From the NCBI RefSeq assembly GCF_003641205.1, contig NZ_CP032762.1, forward strand, positions 5,414,001-5,478,000: 64,000 nucleotides of DNA, read 5' to 3'. The notes below the pieces were generated by a model, which worked only from the letters and a program-made list of their open reading frames with translations, made no database searches and had not been told where the DNA came from. The position numbers and the translations under genes were made by a program. This document shows positions 8,402 to 16,338 of this stretch, piece by piece. The stretch's first letter is position 1. Every line of letters begins with the position of its first letter. This DNA comes from Rhodococcus sp. P1Y (GTDB lineage: Bacteria > Actinomycetota > Actinomycetes > Mycobacteriales > Mycobacteriaceae).

Positions 8402-9672
8402 AGAGCCTCGATCGATCGCCGCACTGCGGCCGCGGACAGTGGACGCGACCACAGAAACCCTTGTGCGAGAGTGCAACCCAGCTCCAACGCGATATCGGCC
8501 TGGGCGCGAGTTTCGATTCCCTCGATGACCATGACCAAGCCCAGGTCCTTGGCGACCGACGACAACGCCCGCACCAAGGCTCGGCCCCGATCGGTGTCGA
8601 TGAATTTGGTCAGCTGTCCGTCGATCTTGACCCCGTCCGGTTCGAGCGTGACGAGACGCTCCAGCGACGACCACCCGGAGCCGAAGTCGTCGAGAAGTAC
8701 GCGGAACCCCAGTGCGTGTACGTCGTCGATGTGCCGCCTGATGAGCGGCCCGTCGCTCACCGCGGACGATTCGGTCAGCTCGAGCGAGATCCGGTGCGCC
8801 GGCACCGAAGAGTGCGCGAGGGCGCTCTGCAGTTGTGTGACGGCGTCGGGATGGGCGAGATGCCTGCCGGAGAGGTTGACGCTCAGCCTGAGGTCGGGGC
8901 GATGTTCATGCCACGCTTCGGCCTCTTTCACCGCAAGGCGAAGCACTTCGAGGTCGATGTCGATGATCAACTCGCTGGCCTCGGCGAACGGAACGAAATC
9001 GGCGGGCGATACGAGACCTCGCGTCGGGTGATGCCAGCGGGCGAGCGCTTCGAATCCGACGGTGGATCCGGTACCTAGATCGACGATCGGCTGGAACCAG
9101 GGAACGATCTGCCCCGCGAACAACGCACCTGCCAAATCGTTGTCGCCGTCCAATTTTGCCGAGGTCGAGCCGACCCGGCGGTGCAGATCCAGCTGTTCCT
9201 CCAGTACCGATCCGTACTGTTCCAACTCTTGCATTTGGCCCTCGGTCAACTCGCGCGACATCCGGTCCAACAAACACAGAGTCCCGATCACCAGCCCCTC
9301 GCGCCCGCGAAGCGGGACCGACGCATACGACGCGACACCGTTTCGGTCGAGGATGTCCCGCTGGCGGACCGTGGCATCGACACGATTACGCGTCACGACC
9401 GCGGACTTCCCGCTGCGTACGACGTCGTCGCACAACGTCGTGGAGCGTTCGACGGTCGACACCGGCGGTCCACCGATGTTGACCAGGGTGTACTGGGTGG
9501 CGTCATCGAGGACGTTGAGCTGCGCGATCGCGAATCCGACGCTTCGGGCAGCGAGTTCCACGGTGGAGCGCAAGGCCGGTGTGGTCGCTTCGACATCGAG
9601 ATAGCGGCGGGCAGAGTCGCTCTGCCTCCGAGTCTGACTTCGCCGATTGGGAGACGACGGATCGTGCTCCAT
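8398..9672 (-). CDS. GAF-EAL cyclic di-GMP phosphodiesterase
   Basis: 424 residues. An N-terminal GAF-type sensor (about 25-165; TLCDDVVRSGKSAVV and VIGTLCLLDR are typical) precedes an EAL domain (about 185-420). The catalytic set looks complete: EAL at 208-210, N266 (SVNLSG), E298 (LELTES), DDFGSG at 328-333, K349 (KID) and E384 (VIEGIE). It should therefore hydrolyse c-di-GMP to pGpG. The ATG has GGGAGG just upstream. No membrane segment is seen, so it is probably a cytosolic counterpart to the nearby membrane cyclase. Confidence 0.93.
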   Translation of the reverse strand: MEHDPSSPNRRSQTRRQSDSARRYLDVEATTPALRSTVELAARSVGFAIAQLNVLDDATQYTLVNIGGPPVSTVERSTTLCDDVVRSGKSAVVTRNRVDATVRQRDILDRNGVASYASVPLRGREGLVIGTLCLLDRMSRELTEGQMQELEQYGSVLEEQLDLHRRVGSTSAKLDGDNDLAGALFAGQIVPWFQPIVDLGTGSTVGFEALARWHHPTRGLVSPADFVPFAEASELIIDIDLEVLRLAVKEAEAWHEHRPDLRLSVNLSGRHLAHPDAVTQLQSALAHSSVPAHRISLELTESSAVSDGPLIRRHIDDVHALGFRVLLDDFGSGWSSLERLVTLEPDGVKIDGQLTKFIDTDRGRALVRALSSVAKDLGLVMVIEGIETRAQADIALELGCTLAQGFLWSRPLSAAAVRRSIEAL

Positions 9673-9785
9673 CTACGCCTCCCGCTTTTCGAAGACTCGG
9701 GCCTCGAGACGGCCGCCTAGGTGGCACGACCGAAGTCAGCTTAGCCGTGCACGGCGTGCGGGAGAGAAGAAGAAGGATCGATCGT

Positions 9786-11174
9786 TCACGCAGAGGGAAG
9801 TTGAGTGTGGAGCAACCGGTGCCGCAGGAGCGCGGCAGCGAGGCGCGAACCGTCCGGAGACGGCGGCGAAACCGATGTTTCGGGGCCCCCGATGTCGGAT
9901 TTTCCCTGGCCCTCGATGTCGTAGGAGAGCGCGCCGAGCGCAGTCAGGTCGGCGACGACGTCGTCCCCGACCGGCAGATCGCGAGTGCCGGCGCTCTCAC
10001 CACCGACGTGAGACCACCCTTCGGCGGTCAGCAGTTCGCCGACGAGCGAACTCGTACCCTTGGGGCGCCTGCCACGTGCGACCTCCGCGATCGCTACCTC
10101 GGCCGCAATCGTGTCCGGGTGATACGCGGCGCCGACGGTTCGACTCACCAGCGTCGCCCACATCCTGTCGGCGCTCATCCCGCGCGAACGCGCAGTGGGA
10201 AGCAGCTGTCCACGATGCTTACGGACGAGGCCCAGTCTGAGCAACAAGCGTCGGATGCGGAGGACGGGTTCGGTGTCGAGTTCTTCGCCGGGCGGGAAGG
10301 GCCATTCACGAGGAGACCACAGCGTTCCCACTGCACGCTCGACGATGTCTCCTGGTAGGTATCCCTTGTCGGTGAGCGTGATTCCGTCGCCGACCAGCCC
10401 CAGAAGACCTTCGAGCCTTCGAACGCACGAATAAGCCGGTTCCACTGCGTCGTGCAGCGGTCCGGCCAGATCGCGATACAGCTCGGCTCGCGGCGGGCTG
10501 TAGGCGACCCACAGCGCGATCCGGTGGTCCAGGAGTTGTTCGAGCACTACTCCGCCCGACCGTGTCGATCGCAGAATCGAGTCGGTCAGACGCTGACGCT
10601 TGAGTGCGATTGCCGCGGGACGCAGTGGTCGCGCACCAGGACGCGAAGGTGCGAATTCACCTGCGATGGACGCGACTTCGAGTGTTTCGCCGACGAGGTC
10701 GAGTACTGATCGCTCGACACCTTCGGGAACGTCCTGCCACGTGATCAGGTCGGTGTCCGGGGCGCCGATTCCGGAATCGGCGACGGCTTCGGTGATCCGC
10801 AGCTTCTCGGTTTCCTCGTCGGCGCTGTGCAGGATCGTTCTGGTCTCGCTACTCCGCGCGATATCTGCGTATCTCGCATGGCCGAGACGGTCGAGCAGGT
10901 CGGCGAGCGCCCGCGCGATGTCCCACGCCCGCCCGGGTTCGGAGGCCATTTCGCAGAGGTGGGTCCACAGGAATGTCTGGACGGAATTTTGCGTCGGCCC
11001 ACTCCGCGGCGAGATGCTGCGCAGCCCCTCCCATCCGGTCTGCGCGTCCGCCGCGGACGCCGGATCGACCGAGTCGAGATAGGACAGCGCCGCAGCGACC
11101 GCATCGTCGATACTGCTGCGGTCTCCACTACTGTGCGCGCCATCGAATACGCCGTCGAACTCCACGGTTTCCAC
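9786..11174 (-). CDS. Unrecognised 462-residue soluble protein
   Basis: I do not recognise a defined domain. The protein is soluble and mixed in composition, with an acidic N-terminus (SSIDDAVAAALSYLDSVDP) and a middle block ITLTDKGYLPGDIVE near residue 265, followed by a segment rich in basic and leucine residues (VLRIRRLLLRLGLVRKHRG). A similar T-x-x-GYLP block occurs, from memory, in the C-terminal part of some actinobacterial helix-turn-helix-like proteins. It is transcribed leftward, alone, divergent from the phosphate transporter operon. Coding potential is good over the whole length. Confidence 0.75.
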   Translation of the reverse strand: METVEFDGVFDGAHSSGDRSSIDDAVAAALSYLDSVDPASAADAQTGWEGLRSISPRSGPTQNSVQTFLWTHLCEMASEPGRAWDIARALADLLDRLGHARYADIARSSETRTILHSADEETEKLRITEAVADSGIGAPDTDLITWQDVPEGVERSVLDLVGETLEVASIAGEFAPSRPGARPLRPAAIALKRQRLTDSILRSTRSGGVVLEQLLDHRIALWVAYSPPRAELYRDLAGPLHDAVEPAYSCVRRLEGLLGLVGDGITLTDKGYLPGDIVERAVGTLWSPREWPFPPGEELDTEPVLRIRRLLLRLGLVRKHRGQLLPTARSRGMSADRMWATLVSRTVGAAYHPDTIAAEVAIAEVARGRRPKGTSSLVGELLTAEGWSHVGGESAGTRDLPVGDDVVADLTALGALSYDIEGQGKSDIGGPETSVSPPSPDGSRLAAALLRHRLLHTQLPSA

Positions 11175-11253
11175 TGTCCCACAGGGGGCCGACAGAACCC
11201 CTGCTGACGAGAGTGACCCAGGCCTCTCGTTATTCGGACAATTAGTGCAAAAA

Positions 11254-11271
11254 GGTGAACGTAAGGTTAAC
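11254..11271 (-). promoter_or_regulatory. PHO-box-like direct repeat upstream of pit
   Basis: GGTGAAC (11254-11260) and GGTTAAC (11265-11271) are spaced with an 11-nt period. On the minus strand this reads GTTAACC-N4-GTTCACC, which fits the GTTCACC-type 11-nt direct repeat known for Streptomyces PhoP and resembles sites of the orthologous RegX3. It lies 84 nt before the preferred pit start. A candidate, not proven. Confidence 0.55.
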
Positions 11272-11353
11272 GAAGGGCATCGTGCAGGAACCGAAGAAGA
11301 ACACTTCGGAAGAAATTATCGGATTGAAGTACCCAGGCCTCACACTTTCAACC

Positions 11354-12520
11354 GTGAGCGCAGAATTCATCGTCCTTCTGGTCGTCGTCGTCACGGCACT
11401 GGCCTTCGACTTCACCAACGGTTTCCACGACACCGCCAATGCCATGGCGACGTCGATCGCAACGGGGGCATTGAAGCCCAAAGTTGCGGTCACCCTGTCC
11501 GCCGTACTGAACCTCGTCGGCGCATTCCTCTCGGTGGAGGTGGCTGCCACGGTCGCGAAGGGCATCGTCAACCTCGGCGACACCGGCGGTCAAGCTCTGC
11601 TGACCATCATCTTCGCCGGCCTCGTCGGCGGCATTCTATGGAACCTCGCAACCTGGCTCCTCGGAATCCCGTCGAGCAGCTCGCACGCGTTGTTCGGTGG
11701 CCTGATCGGCGCCACCATCGCAGGTCTCGGCACCTCGGGCGTCGTCTGGGACGGCGTCTGGAGCAAGATCGTCCTCCCCGCAGTACTCGCGCCCGTCGTC
11801 GCAGGACTCGTCGCGACGGTCGGAACCTGGGTCATCTACCGCATCACGAACGCCGTTCCCGAGAAGTCCAAGGAACGCGGATTCCGGTGGGGCCAGATCG
11901 GATCGGCCTCGCTGGTGTCACTCGCTCACGGCACGAACGACGCACAGAAGACGATGGGTGTCATCTTCCTGGCCCTCGTCGCCTACGGCACCGTCTCACC
12001 GGATTCGGAAATGCCACTCTGGGTGAAGGTCACGTGCGCAGTCGCTATTGCCCTCGGTACCTACCTCGGCGGCTGGCGCGTCATTCGCACCCTCGGCAAG
12101 GGCCTCGTCGAGATCGCGTCACCGCAGGGTATGGCTGCCGAATCCTCCTCGGCCGCAATCATCTTGACCTCGAGCCATCTCGGCCTTCCGCTGTCGACCA
12201 CGCAGGTCGCAACCGGTTCCATCCTCGGGTCGGGTATCGGTAAGCCCGGTGCGCAGGTCCGCTGGAACGTTGCAGGACGCATGGCTGTGGCCTGGGTTAT
12301 CACCCTGCCTCTCGCCGGCGTCGTGGGCGCGGTCTGCTGGTTCCTCGCCGACACCATCGGCGGGCTGCCGGGAGTTCTCGTCGTCTTCGCCATCCTGGTC
12401 GCACTCGCGGCCGTCATGTACATCCGGTCGCGTCGCCAGCCGATCGATCCGAACAACGTCAACGACGAGTGGGACGGCGGCCTCATCCCGGCCGACGAGA
12501 AGTCCCCCACGACGGTTTAA
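11354..12520 (+). CDS. pit: Low-affinity inorganic phosphate transporter, PiT family
   Basis: 388 residues with about ten membrane helices. The two inverted PiT signature repeats are present: FDFTNGFHDTANAMATSIATG near the N-terminus and SLAHGTNDAQKTMGV in the second half, each carrying the phosphate/cation-binding Asn and Asp. It imports metal-phosphate by proton symport. I prefer GTG 11354, which begins just before helix 1. GTG 11282 has a GAAGGG ribosome binding sequence and is a strong alternative; GTG 11255 would lie inside the PHO-like box. It heads an operon with two DUF3349 genes and menE, as at the Rv0545c-Rv0542c locus. Confidence 0.92.
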   Translation: MSAEFIVLLVVVVTALAFDFTNGFHDTANAMATSIATGALKPKVAVTLSAVLNLVGAFLSVEVAATVAKGIVNLGDTGGQALLTIIFAGLVGGILWNLATWLLGIPSSSSHALFGGLIGATIAGLGTSGVVWDGVWSKIVLPAVLAPVVAGLVATVGTWVIYRITNAVPEKSKERGFRWGQIGSASLVSLAHGTNDAQKTMGVIFLALVAYGTVSPDSEMPLWVKVTCAVAIALGTYLGGWRVIRTLGKGLVEIASPQGMAAESSSAAIILTSSHLGLPLSTTQVATGSILGSGIGKPGAQVRWNVAGRMAVAWVITLPLAGVVGAVCWFLADTIGGLPGVLVVFAILVALAAVMYIRSRRQPIDPNNVNDEWDGGLIPADEKSPTTV

Positions 12521-12532
12521 GGAAGCACTGAC

Positions 12533-12811
12533 ATGGAAACCCTCAGGCACACAATCGATTCGCTGTGGCAGGTAGTTCTCGTCGGACTGCTTCTCGGCGC
12601 TGGCCTTCCCGCGATATTCGCATTCGGACTGAAGGCTATGGCCGTCGGTGAAGCACGCGACGACGGCAGCACGGTCACCACGGCCCGACCCGCAGCGGCA
12701 ACGGCTGCAGCAGTTCTGTGCTTCGCGGTCGTCGTCGTCGCGATCGTCGCAGGAATCCTCTTCATCATGAAGAACTTCCTCGACACCACCTTCGGCATCT
12801 CCGTCTTCTGA
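12533..12811 (+). CDS. Small two-helix membrane protein partner of Pit
   Basis: 92 residues with two membrane segments (about 12-35 and 55-80) separated by a charged, Ala-rich loop. A gene of the same size and topology directly follows pit in mycobacteria (Rv0544c by position), so it is probably an accessory subunit or modulator of the transporter, but no function is known to me. It starts 12 nt after pit and is followed 21 nt later by the first DUF3349 gene. Confidence 0.85.
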   Translation: METLRHTIDSLWQVVLVGLLLGAGLPAIFAFGLKAMAVGEARDDGSTVTTARPAAATAAAVLCFAVVVVAIVAGILFIMKNFLDTTFGISVF

Positions 12812-12832
12812 TCCGAGAAAGGGCTTGACGTA

Positions 12833-13156
12833 ATGACCGAAACGACGTTTCCCGCTTCCGTACTCGAATGGCTTCGCGCGGGATATCCAGAGGGTGTACC
12901 GCCCAAGGACCGCTTCCCGCTCGTCGCTCTCCTTCGCAAGGCCGAACTGACCGACGCGCAGGTTCACGAGGTCGTTCTGAGCTTGGTGTCCCCGATCGGC
13001 GGCGCGCTGGAAGACGGCGCGATCACCAACGACGAGATCACCGAGTTCATCCGCGAGCTCATCGACCACGAGCCGACCACCGACGACATCGCACGAGTGT
13101 CGGCGCGCCTGGCTGCAGGCGGCTGGCCCCTCGCAGATCCCGCCTCACTGACGTAG
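12833..13156 (+). CDS. DUF3349 protein, first tandem copy
   Basis: 107 residues, all-helical, soluble. It carries the family signature SVLEWLRAGYPEGVPPKDRFPLVALL near the start and RVSARLAAGGWPL near the end, as in the mycobacterial Rv0543c family. The function is unknown. The stop TAG abuts the ATG of the second copy with no spacer, so translation is probably continuous between the two. Confidence 0.88.
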   Translation: MTETTFPASVLEWLRAGYPEGVPPKDRFPLVALLRKAELTDAQVHEVVLSLVSPIGGALEDGAITNDEITEFIRELIDHEPTTDDIARVSARLAAGGWPLADPASLT

Positions 13157-13459
13157 ATGGCCGTACCTGCTTTTCTCAGTTCGATCCTCGAGTGGCTGCG
13201 GGTCGGCTACCCAGAGGGCGTGCCCGACGCGGATTACGTTCCGCTGCTTGCGCTTCTGGCTCGCCGATTGTCGGACGACGAAGTTCAATCGGTGATGGAC
13301 GCGCTGATCTCGGGCGGTCAGCTTCCGGCGGACAAAGCCGGAATAGCAGTCACCATCACGAAGGTCACCAACGAGATGCCGCGCGACGAGGACATCTCGC
13401 GGGTGCGTTCCAGACTGGCCTCCGGTGGATGGCCACTCGCGGATCCGTTCGCACTCTAA
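13157..13459 (+). CDS. DUF3349 protein, second tandem copy
   Basis: 100 residues, clearly paralogous to the preceding protein: SILEWLRVGYPEGVPDADYVPLLALL at the start and RVRSRLASGGWPLADPF at the end align throughout. Mycobacteria have, as I recall, one copy at this locus, so this is a local tandem duplication that has since diverged. Its TAA stop overlaps the -10 element proposed for menE. Confidence 0.87.
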   Translation: MAVPAFLSSILEWLRVGYPEGVPDADYVPLLALLARRLSDDEVQSVMDALISGGQLPADKAGIAVTITKVTNEMPRDEDISRVRSRLASGGWPLADPFAL

Positions 13460-13462
13460 ACT
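13457..13462 (+). promoter_or_regulatory. -10 element of a leaderless menE promoter
   Basis: TAAACT begins on the stop codon of the second DUF3349 gene and ends 6 nt before the menE GTG at 13469. No ribosome binding site is present, so menE may have its own leaderless transcript inside the operon. Confidence 0.45.
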
Positions 13463-13468
13463 TCCCGT

Positions 13469-14620
13469 GTGAACGTGCTCCACGAACTGAAGATTCCCTC
13501 GGGCGAAGCCGCGGCAGCGATCCTGCCGCGGCTTTCGTCCGTTCTGGACGGCAACTCCCCCGCTGTACTGCCGGTTCCCGCCGACGATCTACGCGAAACC
13601 GAGCGGTTGCGAGACGCACTGTCCCCCGGTGCCGAGATCGACGACGCTGCCGCGCTCGTCGTCGCCACCTCCGGCACCACGGGCACACCGAAGGGTGCAA
13701 TGCTCTCGGCTGCTGCCCTCCGGGCAAGTGGAACGGCGACGCACCTTTTCCTCGGCGGACCGGGAACGTGGCTGCTTGCCTTGCCCGCACACCACATCGC
13801 AGGGATGCAGGTGCTGCTGCGTAGCGTCCTCGCCGGAACCGATCCTGCGATCCTGGATGTCCGGGCGGGCTTCGATCCATCGGCGTTGGCGGGTGCAGTG
13901 GCGCGGATGTCCGGTCGCAAGTACACCTCGTTGGTTCCGACACAGCTGGTCAAGGCCTTGGACGATGCTGCCGCCACCGAGGCCCTCGCAGAGTTCGACG
14001 CAGTGCTCCTCGGCGGCGCCGCGACCCCGGTCCCGTTGCGGGAGAGAGCACTCGACGCCGGAATCCGAGTCGTCCGCACCTACGGAATGAGCGAGACCGC
14101 AGGCGGTTGTGTGTACGACGGGGTACCACTGGCCGGGGTGGACCTGCGTATCGACGACGGCCGCGTCGTACTCGGAGGAGCAACGGTTGCCCTCGGCTAC
14201 CGGGGGATGCCGCAGCACCCGGCGTTCGCGGAGCCCGGATGGTTCAGGACCGACGACGCCGGAACGCTCGCAGGCGGTGTCCTCACGATCACGGGCAGGC
14301 TCGACGAAGCCATCTCGACGGGCGGACTCACGGTGGTGCCACAGGTCGTCGAGGCCGCGCTCGCGACGCACCCGTCGGTTCGAGAATGCGCGGTGGTGGG
14401 GTTGCCGGACGAGCGGCTGGGTGAGCGGGTCGTGGTGGCGGTAGTTGCATCGAACGAGGTGACGCTGTCCGAGATACGCGAACACGCTGCGCGGACCTTG
14501 GATCCGACGGCTGCGCCACGCGAGCTGTACCTGGTCGATTCGCTGCCGACGAGAGGCCCCGGCAAGCTGGATCGTGCAGCACTGAGGGCGACGTTGGTCG
14601 AGCTAGCACCGTCTTTGTAG
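13469..14620 (+). CDS. menE: o-Succinylbenzoate-CoA ligase
   Basis: 383 residues, ANL adenylate-forming family. It activates o-succinylbenzoate to its CoA thioester, the MenB substrate. The ATP-binding P-loop ATSGTTGTPKGA is at residues 66-77, the A5 motif RTYGMSETAGG lies in the middle, and the catalytic lysine of the C-terminal lid sits in RGPGKLD near the end. At this length it is the short form typical of actinobacterial MenE, lacking much of the usual N-terminal lobe. The stop lies in a short tandem duplication. Confidence 0.93.
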   Translation: MNVLHELKIPSGEAAAAILPRLSSVLDGNSPAVLPVPADDLRETERLRDALSPGAEIDDAAALVVATSGTTGTPKGAMLSAAALRASGTATHLFLGGPGTWLLALPAHHIAGMQVLLRSVLAGTDPAILDVRAGFDPSALAGAVARMSGRKYTSLVPTQLVKALDDAAATEALAEFDAVLLGGAATPVPLRERALDAGIRVVRTYGMSETAGGCVYDGVPLAGVDLRIDDGRVVLGGATVALGYRGMPQHPAFAEPGWFRTDDAGTLAGGVLTITGRLDEAISTGGLTVVPQVVEAALATHPSVRECAVVGLPDERLGERVVVAVVASNEVTLSEIREHAARTLDPTAAPRELYLVDSLPTRGPGKLDRAALRATLVELAPSL

Positions 14621-14639
14621 AGCTAGCACCGCTTTTCTC
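14600..14639 (+). repeat. 20-nt imperfect tandem duplication across the menE stop
   Basis: GAGCTAGCACCG recurs exactly at 14600 and 14620, each followed by a T/C-rich 8-mer; a weaker third copy (GAGCCGGCAC) follows near 14640. The menE TAG stop is at the junction. Confidence 0.75.
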
Positions 14640-14704
14640 GAGCCGGCACACCCGTTCGGATCCGAGCAGGTGTGCCAGGTCGGCAAAAAGGGTGCTTGGT
14701 CGGA

Positions 14705-14710
14705 TAGATT
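14705..14710 (+). promoter_or_regulatory. -10 element of a leaderless promoter
   Basis: TAGATT ends 6 nt before the ATG at 14717, and no Shine-Dalgarno sequence is present. Confidence 0.5.
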
Positions 14711-14716
14711 TCACCG

Positions 14717-15394
14717 ATGAAGAATCTGCTCGTCGCGGCGATGGCAGGTACGGGTGCGCTCGTGGGAGCCGGCGCGGCGCTCGCGTGGCATATCGCAGTT
14801 CCGAGCACCGGCGATTCGGGCTCTACCCAGGTGGCGAGCGTGTACGACAGATCCGCTCCGGCCTACGCGGCCGTCGGGTCCGCGCGTCCGGATTGGTTCC
14901 CGACGTCCCTCTACTTCGTAGGTGCCGGGGTACTCGTCGCGCTCTTCGTTGCCTCGTTCCTCGTCGACGCGGGTCTTCGGTTGGCCGTCGAACGGCACAG
15001 GTCGCGGACCGGCTTGTTCGCCCTCCTCATCGCGATGGGAGGTGTCCTCGGAGCAGGAGCTGCAACGGCGTGGACGCACTGGCCGCCGCAGCCCGGGCCT
15101 GCCGCTGATCCATGGACGAACCCTTCGGCCTACTGGGAACGGCAGTCTTCGGATCCGACCGCGCAGATAGTGATAATCGGAGGGGCGGATACCGCCGTCG
15201 CGAGTCGCAACGAGGGCATCTACCAAACATTGGAGGGCGGTGTCGGAATCGCGACCGAGTCCGACGAGCCCTTACGTCCCACGATCGCCGATCCGTGGCT
15301 CGTCTTTCCGCTCGGCGGTGCACTGATCGCCGCCGCGCTCGCCCTGTCTCTGAGCCTTCGTGACGTTCGTCTGATCGGCAGAGGCTCCGAATGA
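14717..15394 (+). CDS. Membrane protein of unknown function (three or four helices)
   Basis: 225 residues. Hydrophobic segments lie at about 4-28, 65-85, 100-120 and 190-210, the first possibly an uncleaved signal anchor. The region from about 125 to 185 is polar and would face outside (WTHWPPQPGPAADPW and later EGIYQTLEGGVGIATESDEPL). I do not recognise the family. Preceded by a leaderless-type promoter and followed 34 nt later by a PIG-L deacetylase gene. Confidence 0.8.
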   Translation: MKNLLVAAMAGTGALVGAGAALAWHIAVPSTGDSGSTQVASVYDRSAPAYAAVGSARPDWFPTSLYFVGAGVLVALFVASFLVDAGLRLAVERHRSRTGLFALLIAMGGVLGAGAATAWTHWPPQPGPAADPWTNPSAYWERQSSDPTAQIVIIGGADTAVASRNEGIYQTLEGGVGIATESDEPLRPTIADPWLVFPLGGALIAAALALSLSLRDVRLIGRGSE

Positions 15395-15428
15395 GACAGC
15401 GAGCTGCGGCCGTGCAAGCATGTCGTGC

Positions 15429-16199
15429 ATGAGCACACTGGTCTGCTTTCACGCCCATCCCGACGACGAAGTTTTCACGACGGGTGGCGTCATGCGTCTG
15501 GCCGCGGACGCAGGGCACCGGGTCGTGTTGGTCACGGCTACCGACGGCGCGCTCGGCGAGTTTCCCGACGGCATCCTGACCGAGGGCGAGACCCTGGCCG
15601 AACGCCGTAAGACCGAGCTGGCCAACTCTGCGGAGGTGCTCGGTGTAAGCCGAGTCGTCATGCTGCACTACGCCGACTCGGGCATGGCTGGGACGCCGGA
15701 GAACGACGTACCCGACGCCTTCTGCAACGCGGACACCGACGACGCAGCTCGCAAGCTCGCCGCGGTGCTCGACGAAGAGAACGCCGACGTCCTCACCATC
15801 TACGACCCCAACGGCGGGTACGGGCATCCCGACCACATCAAGGTGCATTTCGTCGGTCTCCGCGCGGCCGAGCTCGCAGGGGTCGAGAACGTCTACGAGA
15901 CCACCACCAACCGTGATCACATGCAGGCCCTGGTGAAGGCCAATCCGAACTGGTCCGACGACAACACCCCGCCCGATCTCGACACGTTCGGACTACCCGA
16001 GTCCGAGATCACTACGGTCGTCGATGTCGGTTCGGTCATGGAGGCCAAGCGAGCGGCGATGCAAGCGCACGAAACTCAGGTCGGTGATTTCGGCCCGTTC
16101 CTGCAGATGCCGCTCGACATGCTGGCTCAGGCATTCGGTCGCGAGTGGTTTCGCCGTGTCGGCGGGGCAGGCTTGACGGAGACCGCCCTACCTCTGTAG
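15429..16199 (+). CDS. PIG-L family deacetylase (MshB/Mca-like)
   Basis: 256 residues from ATG 15429 (ATG 15420 adds three residues). The zinc-binding motif AHPDDE sits at residues 9-14, and a second ligand block, YGHPDHIKVH, near 135. The family removes N-acetyl groups from GlcNAc-linked substrates; mycothiol enzymes MshB (GlcNAc-Ins deacetylase) and Mca (mycothiol S-conjugate amidase) belong here. The length is closer to small MshB-like paralogues than to Mca. The exact substrate is not decided by sequence. Confidence 0.88.
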   Translation: MSTLVCFHAHPDDEVFTTGGVMRLAADAGHRVVLVTATDGALGEFPDGILTEGETLAERRKTELANSAEVLGVSRVVMLHYADSGMAGTPENDVPDAFCNADTDDAARKLAAVLDEENADVLTIYDPNGGYGHPDHIKVHFVGLRAAELAGVENVYETTTNRDHMQALVKANPNWSDDNTPPDLDTFGLPESEITTVVDVGSVMEAKRAAMQAHETQVGDFGPFLQMPLDMLAQAFGREWFRRVGGAGLTETALPL

Positions 16200-16338
16200 C
16201 GCTCGGCCCCTGTTCGGCTGCTAGATTCGCCTCCAAGTCGGTTATCGGTTCGAAAACAGACCGTAAGACGGTATGGTGTAGCGGAAGAACACATGGGGTG
16301 TAGTGCGGTACGACGGGGACGGGAGGCCACGAGCGACT

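Noticed and set aside
11255..11354. Extended N-terminus of Pit from GTG 11255
   Set aside because: The start falls inside the PHO-like repeat and adds a polar leader unlike the family; 11354 or 11282 is more likely.
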